Shown one piece after another: positions 44,080-52,337 of a stretch of 64,000 bases of DNA. How positions within the stretch are numbered: the first letter of the stretch is position 1; each line of letters begins with the position of its first letter. Both the position numbers and the translations under genes were made by a program. This DNA is from Aliirhizobium smilacinae. Its GTDB lineage: Bacteria; Pseudomonadota; Alphaproteobacteria; Rhizobiales; Rhizobiaceae. The stretch is taken from contig NZ_VDMN01000003.1 of assembly GCF_006335145.1 (NCBI RefSeq), positions 434,001 to 498,000 on the forward strand. Direction: 5' to 3'. The notes under the pieces were generated by a model that saw nothing but the letters and a program-made list of their open reading frames with translations, did not search any database and was not told the origin of the DNA.

Positions 44080-44400
44080 TCAGGCTGCTGCAGATGTCTT
44101 CCGCTCGGCGCTGATATAGATGTCTTCCAAGCTGTCGAGAATCTTCAAAACCGATTCCGACGAGCTGGAATAATAGATCGTCTGTGCGTCGCGCCGGGTC
44201 TTGACGAGCTTCTGTGCGCGAAGTTTGGAGAGATGCTGGGACAGAGCCGATTGGCTCAAACCTACGCGTGTCGCCAGTGCACCCACCGCGACTTCTCCCT
44301 TCACCAGGCAGCAGAGAATCATCAGCCGCTTGGGGTTGGCCATTGCCGACAGCAGCCCAGCTGCTGCGTTCGAATGTTCAGAAAGTGCAACCTTGTCCAT
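44080..44400 (-). CDS. nolR: NolR-like ArsR-family regulator
   Basis: 106 residues. The central stretch AAGLLSAMANPKRLMILCCLVKGEVAVGALATRVGLSQSALSQHLSKLRAQKLVKTRRDAQTIYYSSSSESVLKIL matches, from memory, rhizobial NolR over almost its whole length, including the recognition helix LSQSALSQHLSKLRAQ. NolR represses nod and core metabolic genes as a dimer. Compared with Sinorhizobium NolR it has a shorter N- and C-terminal part. A possible NolR site lies upstream at 44485-44500. No nod genes occur in the window. Confidence 0.85.
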   Translation of the reverse strand: MDKVALSEHSNAAAGLLSAMANPKRLMILCCLVKGEVAVGALATRVGLSQSALSQHLSKLRAQKLVKTRRDAQTIYYSSSSESVLKILDSLEDIYISAERKTSAAA

Positions 44401-44484
44401 AAGTTCTCTTCACCTCGTCTCCAAAGTGGCCACGCAATTCACCAGATATTGTTATCCGGTGATGTTAGGCGGCACATGCAGAAT

Positions 44485-44500
44485 TTGTACATCCCCTAAA
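44485..44500 (-). promoter_or_regulatory. Possible NolR binding motif upstream of the NolR-like gene
   Basis: On the minus strand reads TTTAG-N9-AA, agreeing with the published (A/T)TTAG-N9-A(T/A) NolR consensus. Located about 85-100 bases before the gene start, consistent with autoregulation. The motif is short and could occur by chance. Confidence 0.35.
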
Positions 44501-44528
44501 TTTCGGGTAGTTCATGCGACATTTTAGT

Positions 44529-45245
44529 TTATTTGCAGATATAATGTATGACGTCTTCCGGCAAGTCTAGTCTGTGTTGAAACTCGTGCCGGACGAGTAG
44601 ATCGCCCGAAACTAGGTCGATCCCAGCGGGATCAACCAATCCGAATCTCCAGTTCTTGTCTCCAAGGCCCAGGCGCTGCGCAAACTTGCCGGCTTCAACG
44701 TTTTTTTCGGCCAGTTCGCTCTGCAATTCCAGCCATGTTGATTCGTCCGTGGCGAGCGGAAAGACCAGGTCTTCGCCGCTCAGCGCGTAAGCACGACCAA
44801 AGCCGCCATTCAGCGAAGCCTGAACGGGCGCGAGCCGGAAAAACCTGAAATCAGGGAAATCGACGTAAAGCTGTGCCTTGGCATGACGTCGCAGGAAACG
44901 GGCGCGAACCCTGTGATGAGTTGCAGCATCGCGGGCAACCGGTTCTGCCTCGCAGAAAACGGTTATGCGGGCATGTGCCAACGGATCACCTTTTCCCGGT
45001 TCCCCGGCAAGCAGTGAGCAACGGCAATCATCATTCAGGCCCTTCGTGTGGCCGGAGAGCCCGGAGACGAGCACGACGGGAACGCCGTCGAGATCGATCG
45101 CCGTCAGAGCTCTGCTAACGGAAGGAAAACCTGTTGCCGGATCAAGCACTGCGAGCGACATATAGCGCGCTCCACGGATAAGCGTGCGAGCAAGCTCGCG
45201 TGCCTCGTCGTCTGTGGTGCGCAATAACTGGGCCTGTTCGGCCAT
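44529..45245 (-). CDS. HugZ-like pyridoxamine-phosphate-oxidase-fold protein
   Basis: 238 residues. The split-barrel flavin/haem-binding fold is indicated by LARTLIRGARYMSLAVLDPATGFPSVSRALTAID, GLSGHTKGLNDDCRCSLLAGEPGKGDPLAHARITVFCEA and the DFRFFRLAPVQASLNGGFGRAY motif. The C-terminus has VDPAGIDLVSGDLLVRHEF. This resembles HugZ/HutZ-type haem-utilisation or heme-degrading proteins, in which the terminal His-rich segment binds haem. The His pattern is modest here, so haem oxygenase activity is not certain; it is also not adjacent to the haem receptor gene at 60.7 kb. Confidence 0.75.
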   Translation of the reverse strand: MAEQAQLLRTTDDEARELARTLIRGARYMSLAVLDPATGFPSVSRALTAIDLDGVPVVLVSGLSGHTKGLNDDCRCSLLAGEPGKGDPLAHARITVFCEAEPVARDAATHHRVRARFLRRHAKAQLYVDFPDFRFFRLAPVQASLNGGFGRAYALSGEDLVFPLATDESTWLELQSELAEKNVEAGKFAQRLGLGDKNWRFGLVDPAGIDLVSGDLLVRHEFQHRLDLPEDVIHYICK

Positions 45246-45363
45246 CCGTCACTCTCTGGTTGAATTCCGATTTTGCTTTATTTTTATATCATTTAATTCC
45301 GCACTGCAAAAGAGACCTTGCCGCGTCAAGTTTGCGCACCATGTGCTGAAGGTTAAGACTATA

Positions 45364-46434
45364 TCAGCGGTTGTCGCGCAGCCGATGCCGGGTCAGACCG
45401 GCCACCACGTCGTCTGCGGTGATGGAGCCCACCACGCTGCCATTGTCGACAATGGCGATAGCGCCGCGCTGGCGCGCAAGTCCATCCATGATGTCAATCA
45501 GGGGGGTGTCCGGTGATGCGGATGCCGAGACGGTAACACCGCTCGTTGCCGACGACACGCCCTTGGTCATGATGTCGCCTGCGGTCAGCATGCTTATCGG
45601 GTTCATGTGCTGGACGAAATCGGCGACGTAGTCGTCTGCTGGATCACGGACGATCTCCTGCGGTGTGCCGCACTGGATGATTTTCCCGCTTTCCATGATG
45701 GCGATACGGTTGCCGATGCGGAATGCTTCGTCGAGATCGTGGCTGACGAAGAGGATGGTCTTTTTCAATCGCCGTTGGAATTCCAGCAATTCGTCCTGCA
45801 GCTTGGTGCGGATCAGCGGATCGAGTGCCGAGAAGGGTTCGTCCATCAACAGAATGGGCGCACCGGTGGCGAAGGCACGTGCCAGGCCGACGCGCTGCTG
45901 CATACCGCCTGAAAGCTCGCCGACGCGCCGATCCGCCCATTTGCTGAGGCCGACCAGTTCCAGCTGTTCGCCGATGCGCCGTTTGCGTTCCACTTCGGGA
46001 ACGCCGGCAAGCTCGAGGCCGAAGCCGACGTTTTCCGCCACCGACCGCCAGGGGAGGAGGCCGAACTGCTGAAAGACCATGGAGACGGTGTGCATTCGCA
46101 GTTCGCGCAGCGTCCTGGCGTTTGCCTTGTAGGGATCGACCGGGCCTGCGGGTGTGGCGACGCTGACGCTGCCGCGTACGACCGGAGCCAGGCCGTTGAC
46201 GGCGCGAAGAAGCGTCGACTTGCCCGAGCCGGACAGTCCCATCAGAACGAGGATTTCACCTTCCCGGATCGATAGCGAGGCATTTGAGACGCCGACGACG
46301 ATGCCAGTCTTGGCGCTGATTTCGTCACGGCTTTTGCCGGTGTCGAGCATCGGCAGGGCGGTGGCGGGTTCGTTGCCGAAGACGATATCGACATTGCTGA
46401 ATGTGACGCAGTCCCTGGTCGAGGTGTCGGTCAT
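45364..46434 (-). CDS. choV: Choline/glycine betaine ABC transporter ATPase (ChoV-type)
   Basis: 356 residues from the ATG at 46434, which overlaps the permease stop (ATGA). Walker A GLSGSGKST near 71, signature LSGGMQQRVGLARAF near 168, Walker B ILLMDEPFSALDPLIRT and VSHDLDEAFRIG. The ATPase core is followed by a C-terminal CBS-like regulatory region (AGDIMTKGVSSATSG; AIAIVDNGSVVGSITADDVV). As in ProV/OpuA, this part may respond to ionic strength. Last gene of the binding protein-permease-ATPase operon. Confidence 0.9.
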   Translation of the reverse strand: MTDTSTRDCVTFSNVDIVFGNEPATALPMLDTGKSRDEISAKTGIVVGVSNASLSIREGEILVLMGLSGSGKSTLLRAVNGLAPVVRGSVSVATPAGPVDPYKANARTLRELRMHTVSMVFQQFGLLPWRSVAENVGFGLELAGVPEVERKRRIGEQLELVGLSKWADRRVGELSGGMQQRVGLARAFATGAPILLMDEPFSALDPLIRTKLQDELLEFQRRLKKTILFVSHDLDEAFRIGNRIAIMESGKIIQCGTPQEIVRDPADDYVADFVQHMNPISMLTAGDIMTKGVSSATSGVTVSASASPDTPLIDIMDGLARQRGAIAIVDNGSVVGSITADDVVAGLTRHRLRDNR

Positions 46435-47303
46435 GCCGCATCTCCATTGTCGCTCTTGAACATGCGATCGAGGATGATGGCGAGGATGACGATGCACAGC
46501 CCCGCCTCGAAGCCACGGGCGATATTGACGGTGTTGAGCGCCCGCACGACCGGCACGCCGAGACCGTTTGCGCCGACCAGGGCGGAGATGACGACCATCG
46601 ACAGCGACAGCATGATCGTCTGGGTCAGGCCGGCCATGATCTGCGGCATGGCGTAAGGGAGTTCGACCTTGCGCAGCACCTGTGCAGGTGTGGCACCGAA
46701 AGCCACGGCGGCTTCGGTCAGCGCGCCCGGCGTCGAGATTATGCCGAGGCGCGTCAGGCGGATCGGTGCCGGAACCGCGAAGATAACGGTCGCAATCAGG
46801 CCCGGAACCATGCCGAGGCCGAAAAGGATGAGGGCGGGGATCAGATAAACGAAGGTCGGGATCGTCTGCATCAGGTCGAGGACCGGACGCATGCCTTCAT
46901 AGATCCACTGGCGTCTTGCTGCCGCAATGCCGAGCGGTATGCCGATCGTCATGCTGACCACGGTTGCGGCGAGCACGAGCGCGAGCGTCTCGGTCGTCTC
47001 TTTCCAATAACCCTGATTATAGATCAGCAGAAGTCCGAGACAGGTGAAAGCCGTGACGCCGAGCGAACGGCGAAGGCCATAGGCCAGTGCGGTGAAAATT
47101 GCGATGAGGAGAAGCGGGTGCGGATATTGCAGCACTGCCAGCAACGCGTCGATCACCTTCGACAGGACATGGGACAGCCAGTCGAAAAACCAGCTCGCAT
47201 TTGTCGTCAGCCAGTCGACGGCATTTTTCGCCCAGTTGCCGAGGCGCAGCTTTCCGCTCGAATCGACGAGCCAATCGGGTAGCCAGTTCACGTCCGGTAC
47301 CAC
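46431..47303 (-). CDS. choW: Choline/glycine betaine ABC permease (ChoW-type)
   Basis: 290 residues. The start is a GTG at 47303; another GTG at 47291 is better spaced after the GAGG sequence and would shorten it by four residues. It has five to six membrane segments in the last 200 residues with the permease loop VAFGATPAQVLRKVELPYAMPQIMAGL. The N-terminal part with a Trp-rich pattern (WLPDWLVDSS; WAKNAVDWLTTNASWFFDWL) is shared by choline permeases of the ProW type. It forms the membrane pore with ChoV energising and ChoX supplying choline. Confidence 0.9.
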   Translation of the reverse strand: MVPDVNWLPDWLVDSSGKLRLGNWAKNAVDWLTTNASWFFDWLSHVLSKVIDALLAVLQYPHPLLLIAIFTALAYGLRRSLGVTAFTCLGLLLIYNQGYWKETTETLALVLAATVVSMTIGIPLGIAAARRQWIYEGMRPVLDLMQTIPTFVYLIPALILFGLGMVPGLIATVIFAVPAPIRLTRLGIISTPGALTEAAVAFGATPAQVLRKVELPYAMPQIMAGLTQTIMLSLSMVVISALVGANGLGVPVVRALNTVNIARGFEAGLCIVILAIILDRMFKSDNGDAA

Positions 47304-47329
47304 CTCAAAATATTAAACGGGAAGGGCGA

Positions 47330-47351
47330 AAGGGCCGGAAACCCGGCCCTT
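47330..47351 (-). terminator. Hairpin between choX and choW (attenuator)
   Basis: Perfect 9-bp stem AAGGGCCGG/CCGGCCCTT with a 4-base loop in the 58-base gap after the binding-protein gene. Its T-tract is weak, as expected for a partial terminator or 3'-end stabiliser that raises binding-protein yield over the permease. Confidence 0.65.
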
Positions 47352-47361
47352 GTTGTTGAGC

Positions 47362-48315
47362 TCAGAGGCCGAGTTCGGACTTTACGGCCTCAAGGCCCGG
47401 CTTGCCGTCCTTGGTGGTGACGCCCGCCAGCCATGGTTCGATCGCGGCACCATTGGCCTTCAGCCAGCCGGTCGCTGCGACTTCCGGGTCTTCGCCGTCA
47501 TTCAGGATGCCACCCATGATCTGGTTTTCCATCGGCAGCGTGAACTTGAGGTTCTTGATGAAGGTGCCGACATTGGAACATTCCTCGGTGAAGCCGGCGC
47601 GAACATTGGTGTAAACTTCGGCACCACCGAAATTCGGGCCGAAGACATCGTCTCCGCCGGTTAGATAGGTCAGCTTGAAATTGGCGTTCATCGGATGCGG
47701 TTCCCAGCCGAGGAAGACCACAGGTTCGCCGGCCTTGTCGGCGCGGGCGACTTGGGCGAGCATGCCCTGTTCGGAGGATTCGACCACTTCCAGCTTTTTC
47801 ATGCCGAACGTGTCTTTCTCGATCAGATTGAGAATCAACCGGTTGCCGTCATTGCCGGGTTCGATGCCGTAGATCTTGCCGCCAATCGCATCGGCGTGAG
47901 CGGCGATGTCCTTGAAATCCTTGATGCCGAGTTCGGCGCCCTTGGCATTGGTGGCGAGCGTGTATTTCGCGCCGACCAGATTGGGTCCGAAGGATTCAAC
48001 CGATTTTTCCGTCAGGAATGGCCGGACATCGGCTTCCTGGGTGGGCATCCAGTTGCCGAGGAAGACGTCGATGTCCTTGTTCTTCAGCGACGAATAGGTC
48101 ACCGGCACGGACAGAACCTTGATGTCTGTCTGATAACCGAGCGCCTTCAGGATTACCGAGGCCGTGGCCGTGGTGGCGGTGATGTCGGTCCAGCCGACAT
48201 CGGACAGGCGTACGGTGCCACAGGCGGCCGGCTCGGCGGCAGATGCATTGGCGGTGAAACCGGCAACGGATGCCGAGAAGGCGACGGTGAAGGCCAGCGA
48301 TTTATGGATGCGCAT
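47362..48315 (-). CDS. choX: Choline ABC transporter substrate-binding protein (ChoX-type)
   Basis: 317 residues with a signal peptide (MRIHKSLAFTVAFSASVAGFTANASA). Choline-pocket residues match ChoX from Sinorhizobium: Trp42 and Asp44 in SDVGWTDI, Trp in FLGNWMPTQEADVRP, and Trp/Tyr in GWEPHPMNANFKLTYLTGGDD. Periplasmic binding-protein type II (OpuAC-like). It delivers choline for betaine synthesis and phosphatidylcholine formation. It is first in the operon and followed by an attenuator-like hairpin. Confidence 0.93.
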   Translation of the reverse strand: MRIHKSLAFTVAFSASVAGFTANASAAEPAACGTVRLSDVGWTDITATTATASVILKALGYQTDIKVLSVPVTYSSLKNKDIDVFLGNWMPTQEADVRPFLTEKSVESFGPNLVGAKYTLATNAKGAELGIKDFKDIAAHADAIGGKIYGIEPGNDGNRLILNLIEKDTFGMKKLEVVESSEQGMLAQVARADKAGEPVVFLGWEPHPMNANFKLTYLTGGDDVFGPNFGGAEVYTNVRAGFTEECSNVGTFIKNLKFTLPMENQIMGGILNDGEDPEVAATGWLKANGAAIEPWLAGVTTKDGKPGLEAVKSELGL

Positions 48316-48547
48316 GATTTGCTCCCGTTCTTATTTGTTCCTGGCCATTATCAATATCTTCCTACAGCAAGCAAGCGTGCGCGTTTACGCCGCAGGACCA
48401 AGGCCATTTGCGACATCCGCGCGATATCGGCAAAATTGTCACCATGGCGCGCTTGCTAAGCCCGATGTCCTGGTTGTGACTTGATCTAACTCATATCAAG
48501 GGAGATAGAAGCTCAACGTTCTCTGCTCAATCCCGGAAACAACCTTG

Positions 48548-49270
48548 ATGCCCACTTCATTTTCCCTGTCGCGGCGAAGCTTCGTGCTTGGTTCGGTCTC
48601 CATGACGGCGGCACTTGCCGGCTGTTCCACGACCTCCCAGCCTTCTGTCATTCCTGCCGTGGCACAGCGTCCCGTCGGCCCGCCGAGCGAGGCCGAATTG
48701 CAGGCGCGGTATGCCGCGATGGAAGATGGCGGTCATCAGCTTCCGGCCATACCATACCAGCAGATCGACCCGAAATATTACCGCCAGCGGGTTATCGATC
48801 CGACAGGCGAGAAGCCGAACACGATCGTCGTCGATACGCCGAACCGCTTCCTTTATGTCGTCGAGCCGGGTGGTACGGCGATGCGCTATGGCGTGAGCAT
48901 CGGCCGGGACGGTTTTGCCTGGGAAGGTGAGGGCGTGATCCAGTGGCGGCAGCCCTGGCCGCGGTGGAAGGTGCCGGACGAAATGGTCGCCCGCCAACCG
49001 TCGCTGGCGCGCTTTTCGGTCAAGGCCGGCGGAATGGAGCCGGGGATCAAGAACCCGCTCGGCGCCCGTGCGCTTTACATCTTCAAGGATGGCCAGGACA
49101 CGCTCTATCGTCTCCACGGCTCGCCGGAATGGAAGTCGATCGGAACCGCTGCCTCATCCGGCTGCGTGCGCTTCGTCAATCAGGACATTCTCGACCTTTA
49201 TACACGCGTTCCCTACCATGCGCGCATCGTCGTGCATCAGGGATCTTTGGGGACTACTTCCAGCGTCTGA
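48548..49270 (+). CDS. L,D-transpeptidase (YkuD domain) with Tat and lipobox signals
   Basis: 240 residues from the ATG at 48548. The YkuD catalytic motif lies near the C-terminus: TLYRLHGSPEW followed by SSGCVRFVNQDILDLY, with His, Ser-Gly-Cys and Arg in order. It cross-links or attaches proteins to peptidoglycan via the mDAP position. The leader has both SRRSFV (twin-arginine) and an LAGC lipobox, so it would be a Tat-exported lipoprotein. Rhizobiales have many such paralogues, used in polar growth. Confidence 0.9.
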   Translation: MPTSFSLSRRSFVLGSVSMTAALAGCSTTSQPSVIPAVAQRPVGPPSEAELQARYAAMEDGGHQLPAIPYQQIDPKYYRQRVIDPTGEKPNTIVVDTPNRFLYVVEPGGTAMRYGVSIGRDGFAWEGEGVIQWRQPWPRWKVPDEMVARQPSLARFSVKAGGMEPGIKNPLGARALYIFKDGQDTLYRLHGSPEWKSIGTAASSGCVRFVNQDILDLYTRVPYHARIVVHQGSLGTTSSV

Positions 49271-49404
49271 CGCGGACTGCTGCCAGAAATATCCCGCTTC
49301 GGAGATCGACATGTCGAAAGACGTGTCGGAATTCGCTCGCAGCGCTCGTCCTTAGAGTGATGGGAGGGCATTGTGCCATCCCATCATCCCTGGAGGAGGG
49401 CATA

Positions 49405-49746
49405 ATGGCACGCTATCTGGTTTCCATTCATCATCCCGACGATTACGATCCTTTCGCCGTTGAAGACGAGGCGATGTCGCGCGATATCGACATTTTGAAC
49501 GAGGCGATGATCGCTGCGGGCGTCAGGCTTTTCGTCGGGGGGCTCAATCCGGCACGAGAGGCGAAGTCGATCAGTGTGCTGCCTGGCGGCGAGGTGCAAG
49601 TTGACGACGGGCCATATCTGAAAACCGGCGAGCATCTAGGCGGTTTCTGGGTGCTGGAAGCGGCCGATATGGGAGAGGCGGTCGACTGGGGCCGCAGGGC
49701 CGCCGTCGCCTGCCGGGCACCGGTGGAAGTCCGGCAGTTTCATTGA
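49405..49746 (+). CDS. YCII-domain protein (stand-alone)
   Basis: 113 residues from the ATG at 49405, preceded by GGAGGAGGGCATA, one of the best ribosome sites in the window. It is a YCII/DGPF-like domain: YLVSIHHPDDYDPF at the start and VDDGPYLKTGEHLGGFWVLEAADMGEAVDWGRRAA in the middle. DGPY replaces DGPF. Unlike the copy at 3.8-4.2 kb, no sigma gene adjoins. A near-perfect 12-bp hairpin (49359-49385) lies in its leader. Function unknown. Confidence 0.85.
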   Translation: MARYLVSIHHPDDYDPFAVEDEAMSRDIDILNEAMIAAGVRLFVGGLNPAREAKSISVLPGGEVQVDDGPYLKTGEHLGGFWVLEAADMGEAVDWGRRAAVACRAPVEVRQFH

Positions 49747-49754
49747 CCGATGCG

Positions 49755-50015
49755 TCAATTTTCATTTTTTGACGTATGCTGGATCCGCGTTGCAATGCCG
49801 TCCTGATAGATCCGGTGCATGGTTTCGGCCACAGCCTGTTCCACAGGCTTCTGGAAGAAAATTTGCGGATGGGCCGCCATGGCGTGGAATGTCTGCTCGA
49901 CGAGTTCGTCCTTATCTGGCCCTGAAAGAAAGTATCGCGCGGCGTAACGGCTCAGTAGCGACCTCAATACCCTTTTGTCGCTTTCCGATAGGGTGCGGGA
50001 AGAAGACCTGGACAT
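49755..50015 (-). CDS. Small hypothetical protein
   Basis: 86 residues, soluble and helical: SESDKRVLRSLLSRYAARYFLSGPDKDELVEQTFHAMAAHPQIFFQKPVEQAVAETMHRIYQDG. The pattern slightly resembles sigma-factor region 2 (DKDELVEQTFHAMAAHP), without a region 4. I do not recognise the family; a small Rhizobiales regulator is possible but not shown. The convergent YCII gene ends eight bases away. Confidence 0.6.
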   Translation of the reverse strand: MSRSSSRTLSESDKRVLRSLLSRYAARYFLSGPDKDELVEQTFHAMAAHPQIFFQKPVEQAVAETMHRIYQDGIATRIQHTSKNEN

Positions 50016-50101
50016 GGTTTTGCTCCATTCTCACCAAAAGCGCGATGCTTCCATGCAGAAGCGCTTCCGAGTAGAAAGGTCGAATGTTCTCTGGATTAAA
50101 G

Positions 50102-50362
50102 CTAGTGGCGGCTTTTATCGAACTGCTTTCGCGCCTCTGACGCTGCGGCTTCGAATGCAATACGCGCTTCGTCTACGGTTTTGTGACCGGCAAGCGCGCC
50201 GCGGCATGCGCTACGGGCTTTTACGAAGGTCAATCCCTGCCCGGCCGGCCAGTTCTCGGTCAAATACGTAAGGGCCTCGAAAGGGCCTAAAACTTGATGC
50301 GAGCCGGTGGCAGGCAAGGATATTTCTACCGGCTTGTTCCAACGCGAATTCGGACCAGACAC
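50102..50362 (-). CDS. DUF982 domain protein
   Basis: 86 residues from a GTG at 50362 preceded by GGAGGGAATTAAA. It matches the DUF982 layout: WNKPVEISLPATGSHQVLGPFEALTYLTENWPAGQGLTFVKARSACRGALAGHKTVDEARIAFEAAASEA. This family is almost confined to Rhizobiales, often in several copies, and has no known function. Confidence 0.85.
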   Translation of the reverse strand: MSGPNSRWNKPVEISLPATGSHQVLGPFEALTYLTENWPAGQGLTFVKARSACRGALAGHKTVDEARIAFEAAASEARKQFDKSRH

Positions 50363-50523
50363 TTTAATTCCTCCCTCAATAATAATGCGCGCGACTAACG
50401 CAAAACCGCGCCCAATGTTCCGTTGTCAGCGGAAATTTTGGGCATTTGATTTATTTTTCGGCGGTGAGCATTGAGACTTGCCCTTGGCGTCCCGCGCGCA
50501 TGGATAGATGAAAGACGCTGCTT

Positions 50524-51051
50524 ATGAACTGTTTTGTCGCGATTTCCGGATGTTCCGGAGGAGGGAAATCCACGCTTTTGGCAGAGCTCGCGGCTCGCGG
50601 CTTTTCGGTCGTCGAGGAGCCCGGCAGGCGTATCGTCAAGCAGGAGCTGGAAGGAGAGGGCGCATCATTGCCTTGGGTGGACCTCGCAGCCTTTGCGCGG
50701 CGGGCAATCGGGACGTCGATTGCGGATCGCGCAGAGGCTGCGGCAAATCGTGGCTGGACGTTCTTCGATCGCGGATTGATCGACGCAGCCATCGCGCTGG
50801 AACACGCCACCGGAGAGCTGGTCACTCGACGTTTAAACGCGATCCATCCGTATCATTCGACGGTTTTCATGACGCCGCCGTGGCCGGATATCTATGAAGG
50901 CGATCCCGAGCGACGCCATTCCTTCAGTGACGCCATTGCAGAGTATGAACGGCTTTCCGTCATCTATCCGGTACTCGGTTATGAGGTCGTGCTCTTACCG
51001 AAAGTTTCCGTTGCCGAGCGGGCCGACTTCGTCCTGAGCATTCTTGGCTGA
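50524..51051 (+). CDS. P-loop AAA-type ATPase (AAA_28-like)
   Basis: 175 residues. Walker A GCSGGGKST near residue 9, then VEEPGRRIVKQ, and DRGLIDAAIALEH near 80, which resembles the acidic motif of kinase-like P-loop proteins. The AAA_28 family has NTP-binding and deoxynucleoside-kinase-like features but an uncertain role. Ribosome site is weak. No partner gene is evident; the next gene is a convergent NUDIX gene. Confidence 0.8.
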   Translation: MNCFVAISGCSGGGKSTLLAELAARGFSVVEEPGRRIVKQELEGEGASLPWVDLAAFARRAIGTSIADRAEAAANRGWTFFDRGLIDAAIALEHATGELVTRRLNAIHPYHSTVFMTPPWPDIYEGDPERRHSFSDAIAEYERLSVIYPVLGYEVVLLPKVSVAERADFVLSILG

Positions 51052-51060
51052 CCCAAGGCG

Positions 51061-51588
51061 TTATTTCTTCTTAGGTTTGAAATCGATGATGAGCGATTTG
51101 AGTTCTATTTCGCGGACGCGGTGGGCGGCTTCGCCTGGTGAAAGCCATGCGATCTCACGCTGGCCCCGCTCCTTGTAGTTCTTCCCGATTTCCAGCGCCT
51201 CGACCTGAAAGACATCGACGACGCAGGGGGCGACATCGCCGTTGTCCAGCCATTTGAGATAGGTGTAACGGCCGATCGGCTTCTTTCTCGCGCGGCCGCG
51301 GATGCCGGCCTCCTGCCAGGCTTCGATCTCGGCCGCCTGATGCGGTTCCTTCTTCTTCATCGGCCAGCCCTTGGGGATGACCCAGCGACCGCTTTCCCTC
51401 GAGGTAATGACGAGGATCTCGATGGCGTCACTATCGGCAATCCTGCGGAAGCATAAAGCGCCGTATTGTTGGCGAAACTCGCCGCTGAAAAGCTTCTCCG
51501 GCATCTGCGCAAGCTGTTGCAACAGCGTCCGTGGCTTCGGTCGCTGCTGGGCACTTGGGGATTTCGGAGATTTCTTGACAGGTTTCAT
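51061..51588 (-). CDS. NUDIX hydrolase (diphosphoinositol-polyphosphatase-like)
   Basis: 175 residues with a basic N-terminal stretch. The NUDIX region is WVIPKGWPMKKKEPHQAAEIEAWQEAGIRG. It is degenerate: Arg of the REUxEE core is Ile and one Glu is Gln, while the last Glu and the Gly are kept. Similar forms are common in Rhizobiales annotated as NUDIX. Activity on nucleoside diphosphate-linked or polyphosphate substrates is therefore uncertain. Confidence 0.8.
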   Translation of the reverse strand: MKPVKKSPKSPSAQQRPKPRTLLQQLAQMPEKLFSGEFRQQYGALCFRRIADSDAIEILVITSRESGRWVIPKGWPMKKKEPHQAAEIEAWQEAGIRGRARKKPIGRYTYLKWLDNGDVAPCVVDVFQVEALEIGKNYKERGQREIAWLSPGEAAHRVREIELKSLIIDFKPKKK

Positions 51589-51640
51589 ACTCGTCTAAAT
51601 GCCGATTTTTGCGGTTGATTCCAGCCGTCCGATGGCTTTT

Positions 51641-51658
51641 ATGACAGTTTTGTGACGG
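51641..51658. promoter_or_regulatory. Pho box upstream of pap-pit
   Basis: ATGACAGTTTTGTGACGG agrees at 16 of 18 positions with the reverse of the consensus PhoB box CTGTCATAAAACTGTCAT. It is 35 bases before the ATG of the DUF47 gene, where PhoB binding would repress the low-affinity transporter under phosphate limitation, as reported for the orfA-pit operon of Sinorhizobium. Confidence 0.75.
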
Positions 51659-51692
51659 CCCTGATGTCGGTGCCGCGTCAGGGATTAGTGTC

Positions 51693-52337
51693 ATGATGAG
51701 TATTTTCCGGAAGTTGATGCCGCGCGAAGACAAGTTCTTCGACATGTTTTCCGAGCATTCACGAACCGTCGTGGAAGCCGCCGAGGCCCTGCGCGACCTT
51801 CTCAACGGCAAAGACGTAGAGGTGAATTGCGAGCGCATCGTGACACTCGAAGACCGGGCGGACGACATTACCCGTGAGGTGCTGCTTGCCGTCCGGCGCA
51901 GCTTCATCACGCCTTTCGACCGCGGCGACATCAAGGACCTGATTCAGTCAATGGATGACGCGATCGACATGATGCACAAGACGGTGAAGACCATTCGGCT
52001 GTTCGAGCAAACGGATTTCGATCCGCTGATGCAGCAGATGGGTGAAGAGGTCGTCAAGGCGGCGCATCTCGTCGCCGAAGCGATCCCGCTGCTCGACAAG
52101 CTCGGCGCTAATGCGCAGCGTCTCAGCGCGATTGCAGAAGAGGTGATGCGTGTCGAAGGCCGGTCCGACGACCTGCATGATCAGGGGCTCAAGGATCTTT
52201 TCCTGCGTCACGGCGCCTCCGGCAATGCCATGGCGTATATGATCGGCAGCGAGATCTACGGTGAACTGGAAAAGGTCGTCGACCGCTTCGAGGACGTTGC
52301 CAATGAAATCAGCGGCATCGTGATCGAGAACGTCTGA
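51693..52337 (+). CDS. DUF47/PhoU-like phosphate-transport accessory protein
   Basis: 214 residues. Helical PhoU-like bundle: REDKFFDMFSEHSRTVVEAAEALRDLL; VTLEDRADDITREVLLAVRRSFITPFDRGDIKDLIQSMDDAIDMMHKTVK, and the E-x3-D-x3-D metal-type pattern near GRSDDLHDQGLKDLF. This is the Pap (OrfA) protein, which adjusts the paired Pit transporter. Its stop overlaps the pit start (TGATG), and a Pho box precedes it. Cytoplasmic, probably membrane-associated. Confidence 0.92.
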   Translation: MMSIFRKLMPREDKFFDMFSEHSRTVVEAAEALRDLLNGKDVEVNCERIVTLEDRADDITREVLLAVRRSFITPFDRGDIKDLIQSMDDAIDMMHKTVKTIRLFEQTDFDPLMQQMGEEVVKAAHLVAEAIPLLDKLGANAQRLSAIAEEVMRVEGRSDDLHDQGLKDLFLRHGASGNAMAYMIGSEIYGELEKVVDRFEDVANEISGIVIENV

